NCBI RefSeq assembly: GCF_025148125.1
Contig: NZ_CP102267.1
Span: forward strand, 3,482,501 to 3,546,500
DNA length: 64,000 nt
Source: Blautia wexlerae DSM 19850
GTDB taxonomy: Bacteria; Bacillota; Clostridia; Lachnospirales; Lachnospiraceae
Reading direction: 5' to 3'
This document shows, in pieces, positions 60,312 to 64,000 of this stretch. Under the pieces are notes generated by a model, which did no database searches, was not told the DNA's origin, and was given only the letters and a program-made list of their open reading frames with translations. The translations under genes were made by a program, and so were the position numbers. Every line of letters starts with the position of its first letter. Position 1 is the stretch's first letter.

Positions 60312-61685
60312 TCACCGATTTACGGAAGAAGTCTCCGGCAGCTTGCCAAACTCATAAAGCATCATAGAAACGGTAATAACCACCAGAATTGCATCTGTCA
60401 GAGCAATCGCCAGCCATACGCCACGAATACCCATGCCGCCGATCATCGGAAGAACCACGCAGAGAGGAATAAACAGAATAATCTGGCGGAACAGCACCAG
60501 CCAAGTTGCCTTTTTCGCCTTGCCCAAAGACTGGAACAGGGTTACGGCAATCATAAAGCTGCCTTGCAGGACATAAGTGCTGAACATGATACGGAAGTTG
60601 GTTGCACCCGATGCCGCGATACCCGGCGTTGTCAGGAACATGGATAAAATCTTCTCTGGAAACAGCTCGGCAGGAATATAGAACACCAGCGACAGCAGCG
60701 TTGCAGCAGTAATAAAAACCCTGGTCAGCGTCTTTACCCGGTCATAGTCCTTTGCACCATAGTTTGTACCGGCGGCAGGCTGGAATCCCTGACTGATCCC
60801 CCACAGAGGAACGAAAGAGAAATTCCAGAAGCGGAGCGCCGCACCTAAAAGAAGCTGTGAAGTTTCCCCGCCATAGTTCGATGCCACACGATAGATCACT
60901 GTCTGCTGTACCAAGGTCAGAATCTGCATCAACAGAGCAGATACCCCGACAGAAAGAACCTGGGGAAGCAGTTCTCCGTCAATGCGGATGCGCCCAATCT
61001 TCACATGAGGACTTTTTTTCTTGAAATACCACAGCGTAATTGCAGCCTGGACAAACTGGGAGAAAATCGTTGCATAAGCAGCCGCCTCAATGCCCATACC
61101 GTAGGGATTCAGGATACTGATAAAAATAGGGTCAAGAATGATATTCAAAATAGCGCCGCTGGCAATAATCGTCATTGCCTTTTTAAGCTGGCCTTCTCCG
61201 CGAATGACCATGTTTGCACTTTGAAAAAAGTTTACAAACAAGGAACCGGCAAAGATAATCCGTAAATATTTTTCCGCATAATTCAAAATGTTGTCGCTGG
61301 CTCCGGTCAGGGACAAAAGCTGGCGGGTGAACACCATGCCTACCACTGTATAGATAACGGACAGCAGAAGAACCATAGCAACCAGGTTGCCCATGATCTT
61401 CTTAATTGTGTTTTCATCCTTCTTGCCGATAGCGCGGGACAGTACCGATGCAGAACCCACGCCCAGCATGGCCGCTGAACCGGCATTGATAAGCGTCAAG
61501 GGATAGGATACCGATATGGCTCCCATCTGCACGTCACCGACCATCTGGCCGACAAAGATGGAATCCATCATGTTATAAAGCCCAACGACCACCATGCCAA
61601 GAACCGCAGGGATGCTAAGTTCAATCATCAGCGGCCAGGGGCTTTTTGTTAAGAGCTTTGTTCTTGTGTCAAGTGCCTGTTTCAT
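60312..61685 (-). CDS. MATE-family efflux transporter in the feo operon
   Basis: 457 residues from ATG 61685 (AGGAGG at nine bases; the GTG one codon earlier is possible). Twelve membrane segments: ELSIPAVLGMVVVGLYNMMD, FVGQMVGDVQMGAISVSYPL, and in the second half FVPLWGISQGFQPAAGTNYG. It is the first gene of an operon with feoA and feoB, under the AraC-type operator at 61784-61848. Export of an iron-related ligand is possible but unproven. It is not closely similar to the MATE at 50864-52207. Confidence 0.9.
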   Translation of the reverse strand: MKQALDTRTKLLTKSPWPLMIELSIPAVLGMVVVGLYNMMDSIFVGQMVGDVQMGAISVSYPLTLINAGSAAMLGVGSASVLSRAIGKKDENTIKKIMGNLVAMVLLLSVIYTVVGMVFTRQLLSLTGASDNILNYAEKYLRIIFAGSLFVNFFQSANMVIRGEGQLKKAMTIIASGAILNIILDPIFISILNPYGMGIEAAAYATIFSQFVQAAITLWYFKKKSPHVKIGRIRIDGELLPQVLSVGVSALLMQILTLVQQTVIYRVASNYGGETSQLLLGAALRFWNFSFVPLWGISQGFQPAAGTNYGAKDYDRVKTLTRVFITAATLLSLVFYIPAELFPEKILSMFLTTPGIAASGATNFRIMFSTYVLQGSFMIAVTLFQSLGKAKKATWLVLFRQIILFIPLCVVLPMIGGMGIRGVWLAIALTDAILVVITVSMMLYEFGKLPETSSVNR

Positions 61686-61783
61686 CACTCTATTCCTCCT
61701 GGTCTATTTTAATTTCGAGGTATCCAGCAAAGCGCGCCAGTGACGTGCCTTGCTGGATTAGCCATATCTAACTAACCACTTAA

Positions 61784-61848
61784 AGTATATAAAATCCGGG
61801 CTTCTTTGTACGCTCCCAACCGCAGGATTTACAATCCAATCTGAAACG
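61784..61848 (-). promoter_or_regulatory. AraC-type operator and promoter of the MATE-feoAB operon
   Basis: The element at 61809-61848 (CGCTCC...GCAGGATTT.CAATCCAATC on the plus strand) lies 21 bases upstream of the minus-strand -10 TATACT (61784-61789). Spacing and orientation equal those of the regulator's own promoter. The leader includes a long hairpin ATCCAGCAA / TTGCTGGAT (about 61717-61757). Confidence 0.7.
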
Positions 61849-61852
61849 AATT

Positions 61853-61888
61853 TAGGAGCGGAAAGGACATAAGGCCCTTTCCGCTCCC
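61853..61888 (-). terminator. Terminator after csoR
   Basis: A 12-bp stem GGAGCGGAAAGG / CCTTTCCGCTCC (61855-61866 and 61876-61887). The minus-strand tail TAAATTCGTTTC is only moderately T-rich. It insulates the copper operon from the MATE promoter. Confidence 0.6.
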
Positions 61889-61892
61889 GTTG

Positions 61893-62156
61893 TTACTGTA
61901 TCATTTTTTCCAGTAGTTTCAGGGCTTCCTCAAGTTTTGGATTTACGGCGTCCGTTTGCAGGGCCTCCCGGACGCAGCTTCGTATATGGGCTTGCAAAAT
62001 CTGCTGATTGGCGCTTTTTAATAACGCCTGTGTAGCAAGAAGCTGATTGGAAATATCCACGCAATAGCGATTTTCCTCAACCATTTGCAGGATACCGTCA
62101 ATTTGTCCTCTGGCGATTTTTAGCTTGTGAACAATATCGCCTTTCTTGGCCTTCAT
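61893..62156 (-). CDS. csoR: CsoR-type copper-sensing repressor
   Basis: 87 residues, all-helical DUF156 fold. The Cu(I) ligands C-H-C are in place: RYCVDIS (about 32), QAHIRSC (His about 57, Cys about 61). The N-terminal KLKIARGQIDGILQMVEEN is the DNA-contact helix pair. Cu(I) binding releases it from DNA and derepresses the copper ATPase. It lies 10 bases downstream of that gene in the same operon, so the system is autoregulated. Confidence 0.9.
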   Translation of the reverse strand: MKAKKGDIVHKLKIARGQIDGILQMVEENRYCVDISNQLLATQALLKSANQQILQAHIRSCVREALQTDAVNPKLEEALKLLEKMIQ

Positions 62157-62166
62157 AAACGGCCCG

Positions 62167-64000
62167 TTACTGGATACTGACGAGCTGATAGCCAGCGTCC
62201 TCGATAGCAGCTTTCAACACAGCATCCGGCACATCCTGGTCAAGCTGCACCTGGGCCGACTTGCTCTCCAGGTGAACGGCCACATCCTTGATGCCCTGGA
62301 TGTCCCGCAGCGCCTTATCAACGTGTTTCACACACATTCCGCAAACCATACCTTCGATGTTCAATACTTTTTCCATGTGAATTGCTCCTTTTCGTTCTTC
62401 TTTTACTGTTGTCTGTTCGTACATAGGGTCTGAATCCAGTTCTGTATTGGCCTGATGCTTCGCCTTGAACCACCGCAGACGCAGGGCATTGGATACCACG
62501 AATACCGAACTAAAGCTCATAGCAAAAGCGCCGATCATGGGGTTCAGCTTCAACGCAAAGGGCAGATAGAACACGCCTGCCGCCACCGGGATACCGATGA
62601 TGTTGTAGATAAACGCCCAAAACAGATTTTGCTTGATGTTGCGGATAACCGCCTTACTAAGCTGGATTGCCGTAGACACATCCAGCAGATCGCTTTTCAT
62701 CAAAACAATATCCGCTGACTCAATCGCCACATCCGTTCCGGCTCCGATAGCGATACCAACGTCCGCTCTGGCAAGGGCCGGAGCATCGTTGATACCGTCA
62801 CCGACCATCGCCACTTTCTTCCCGGCGCTCTGCAAACGGCGGATCTCCTTCTCCTTATCCTGGGGGAATACCTCTGCCACAACACGATCCACGCCGACCT
62901 GACGCCGAATCGCTTCTGCGGTCTTTGCATTGTCGCCGGTCAGCATGACCACCTCAATGCCCATGCCGGTCAATTCCGCTATGGCCTGCTTGCTGGTGGG
63001 CTTGACTACATCCGCCACGGCAATAACACCAATAAACTGACCACCACGGGCAAAGAACAGAGGTGTTTTCCCGTCAACGGCCATTTTCTCACCCAACTGA
63101 AGGAGTGCGCCGCCATTGATGCCATTTGCTGCCATCAGTCGGCGGTTTCCGGCAAGGCACGTTTCGTTTCCAATCTGCCCCACAAGGCCCTGACCGGGAA
63201 TCTGCTTGAAACCGTCCACCGGAAGGAAGGAAAGGTCTGCTTTTTCGGCCTCCGCCACAATCGCGTCCGCCAGCGGATGCTCGGACATTTTTTCCAGCGA
63301 AGCGGCGATTTGCAGCAGCTCCTTTTGTGGAACGCCCTCTTTGCAGAGCATATTTGTCACTACGGGCGTGCCCTGAGTAATTGTGCCGGTCTTATCCAGC
63401 ACAACCGTATCAATGCTATGGGCCGTTTCCAGGGCCTCCGCCGATTTAATCAGGATACCGTTGCTTGCGCCCTTTCCGGTTCCGACCATAATGGCCGTAG
63501 GCGTTGCAAGGCCCAGCGCACAGGGGCAGGAAATGACCAGAACGGAAATGCCGATAGACAGGGCAAATTCAAAGCCATATCCCAACAGCAGCCAGACAAC
63601 AACCGCGATCAGCGCGATGCTGATAACTACCGGCACAAACACGCCGCTGACCTTATCAGCCAGTTTCGCAATAGGGGCCTTGGAGCTGGTCGCTTCATCC
63701 ACCAGCCGGACAATCTGTGCCAGCGTGGTATCATCGCCCACCTTGGTGGCCTGCATCTTGAAATAGCCGGACTTACTTGTGGTCGCACCGATCACTTTGT
63801 CCCCGATATGCTTCTCCACGGGGATGCTCTCGCCGGTCAGGGCAGATTCATCAACGGAGGAAAAGCCCTCTATGACAATACCATCTACCGGCACAGATTC
63901 ACCGGCCTTGACAATCAGGGTTTCGCCCAACTGCACTTCTTCCACCGGCACCTGAAGCTCTTTTCCGTCCCGCTCCACGATAGCCGTTTTGGGAGCCAGA
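62167..64000 (-). CDS. copA: Cu+-exporting P-type ATPase with C-terminal HMA domain (5' end off window)
   Basis: 611 C-terminal codons are visible. The actuator has SALTGESIPV, the Cu-binding CPC is in VISCPCALGLATPT, the phospho-Asp in VLDKTGTITQGTP, the HP motif in KMSEHPLADAIV, and the hinge is MVGDGINDAPAL. After the last membrane segments a ~30-residue linker leads into an extra C-terminal heavy-metal domain with IEGMVCGMCVKHVDKAL (MxCxxC). Typical CopA carries such domains at the N-terminus. It exports Cu+ from the cytoplasm. CsoR follows in the operon. Confidence 0.93.
   Translation of the reverse strand, partial: LAPKTAIVERDGKELQVPVEEVQLGETLIVKAGESVPVDGIVIEGFSSVDESALTGESIPVEKHIGDKVIGATTSKSGYFKMQATKVGDDTTLAQIVRLVDEATSSKAPIAKLADKVSGVFVPVVISIALIAVVVWLLLGYGFEFALSIGISVLVISCPCALGLATPTAIMVGTGKGASNGILIKSAEALETAHSIDTVVLDKTGTITQGTPVVTNMLCKEGVPQKELLQIAASLEKMSEHPLADAIVAEAEKADLSFLPVDGFKQIPGQGLVGQIGNETCLAGNRRLMAANGINGGALLQLGEKMAVDGKTPLFFARGGQFIGVIAVADVVKPTSKQAIAELTGMGIEVVMLTGDNAKTAEAIRRQVGVDRVVAEVFPQDKEKEIRRLQSAGKKVAMVGDGINDAPALARADVGIAIGAGTDVAIESADIVLMKSDLLDVSTAIQLSKAVIRNIKQNLFWAFIYNIIGIPVAAGVFYLPFALKLNPMIGAFAMSFSSVFVVSNALRLRWFKAKHQANTELDSDPMYEQTTVKEERKGAIHMEKVLNIEGMVCGMCVKHVDKALRDIQGIKDVAVHLESKSAQVQLDQDVPDAVLKAAIEDAGYQLVSIQ
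62374..62391 (-). other. Internal ribosome site and ATG for a separate CopZ-like product
   Basis: Inside the copA frame AAAAGGAGC (62383-62391) precedes ATG 62376 by an ideal distance. Initiation here would give a 69-residue protein MEKVLNIEGMVCGMCVKHVD... that looks exactly like a stand-alone CopZ chaperone. No stop codon separates it from the ATPase. Confidence 0.5.

Noticed and set aside
1..64000. CRISPR arrays, rRNA or tRNA genes
   Set aside because: No regularly spaced direct repeats and no cloverleaf-like or rRNA-like stretches were found on reading both strands; a tRNAscan/Infernal run would be needed to be certain.

Overview
The window looks like chromosomal DNA of a gut Lachnospiraceae-type Firmicute (Blautia/Ruminococcus-like). 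The basis is low-to-moderate G+C, AGGAGG-type ribosome sites, many carbohydrate ABC importers without PTS genes, YesM/YesN two-component pairs, and the family-typical DUF3877, DUF6198 and PF06541 genes. This assignment rests on protein style only. No rRNA, tRNA or CRISPR array was seen.

Layout. (1) 1-7614: a LacI-controlled operon, all on the minus strand: solute-binding protein, two permeases, aldo/keto reductase, Gfo/Idh/MocA oxidoreductase, P-loop kinase, and the start of a GH13_18-type phosphorylase cut by the window edge. (2) 7.7-10.7 kb: a DUF624 membrane protein, a serine hydrolase and an AraC regulator. (3) 10.9-22.5 kb: a rhamnose-type locus with ABC importer, divergent YesN/YesM two-component system, sugar isomerase and a duplicated RhaM mutarotase. 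Its kinase rhaB is a deletion remnant and other small genes here are broken. (4) 22.7-31.2 kb: an ECF S-component behind a structured leader, a P1 peptidase, a dinB remnant, MFS, tcdA, DUF6198, pyruvate kinase and DUF3877. (5) 31.5-42.6 kb: malQ and an alpha-glucosidase in divergent orientation, a four-domain flavodiiron protein, an M20 peptidase, recQ and a PF06541 membrane protein. Two ~104-bp inverted copies of a repeat flank the glucosidase-flavoprotein segment.

(6) 42.6-50.7 kb: a receptor array, read on the minus strand. It holds a lipoprotein of amino-acid-binding type, a hybrid kinase, a large lipoprotein (family 1 binding protein joined to a 5'-nucleotidase-C-like domain) and a second hybrid kinase with two receivers. 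All four are overlapped or coupled. Upstream lies a recognisable c-di-GMP-I (GEMM) aptamer followed by an intrinsic terminator, so the array appears to be gated by c-di-GMP. (7) 50.8-52.9 kb: a MATE exporter divergent from an Lrp regulator.

(8) 53.0-56.5 kb: a mobile-DNA scar with a truncated large serine recombinase, a tnpB element with a probable reRNA/omegaRNA 3' end, a MITE-like hairpin, a TnpV-type ORF and an HTH gene fragment. (9) 56.5-64.0 kb: a visibly more G+C-rich, probably imported metal block. It contains an AraC regulator; a MATE-feoA-feoB-small-protein operon whose promoter shares a ~40-bp element with the AraC promoter at identical spacing; then csoR and a copper ATPase with a C-terminal CopZ-like domain that has its own ribosome site.

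Most interesting are the riboswitch-gated receptor array, the AraC/MATE/Feo regulon, the ATPase-chaperone fusion, the dispersed GTTACTG repeat family and the decaying rhamnose locus.
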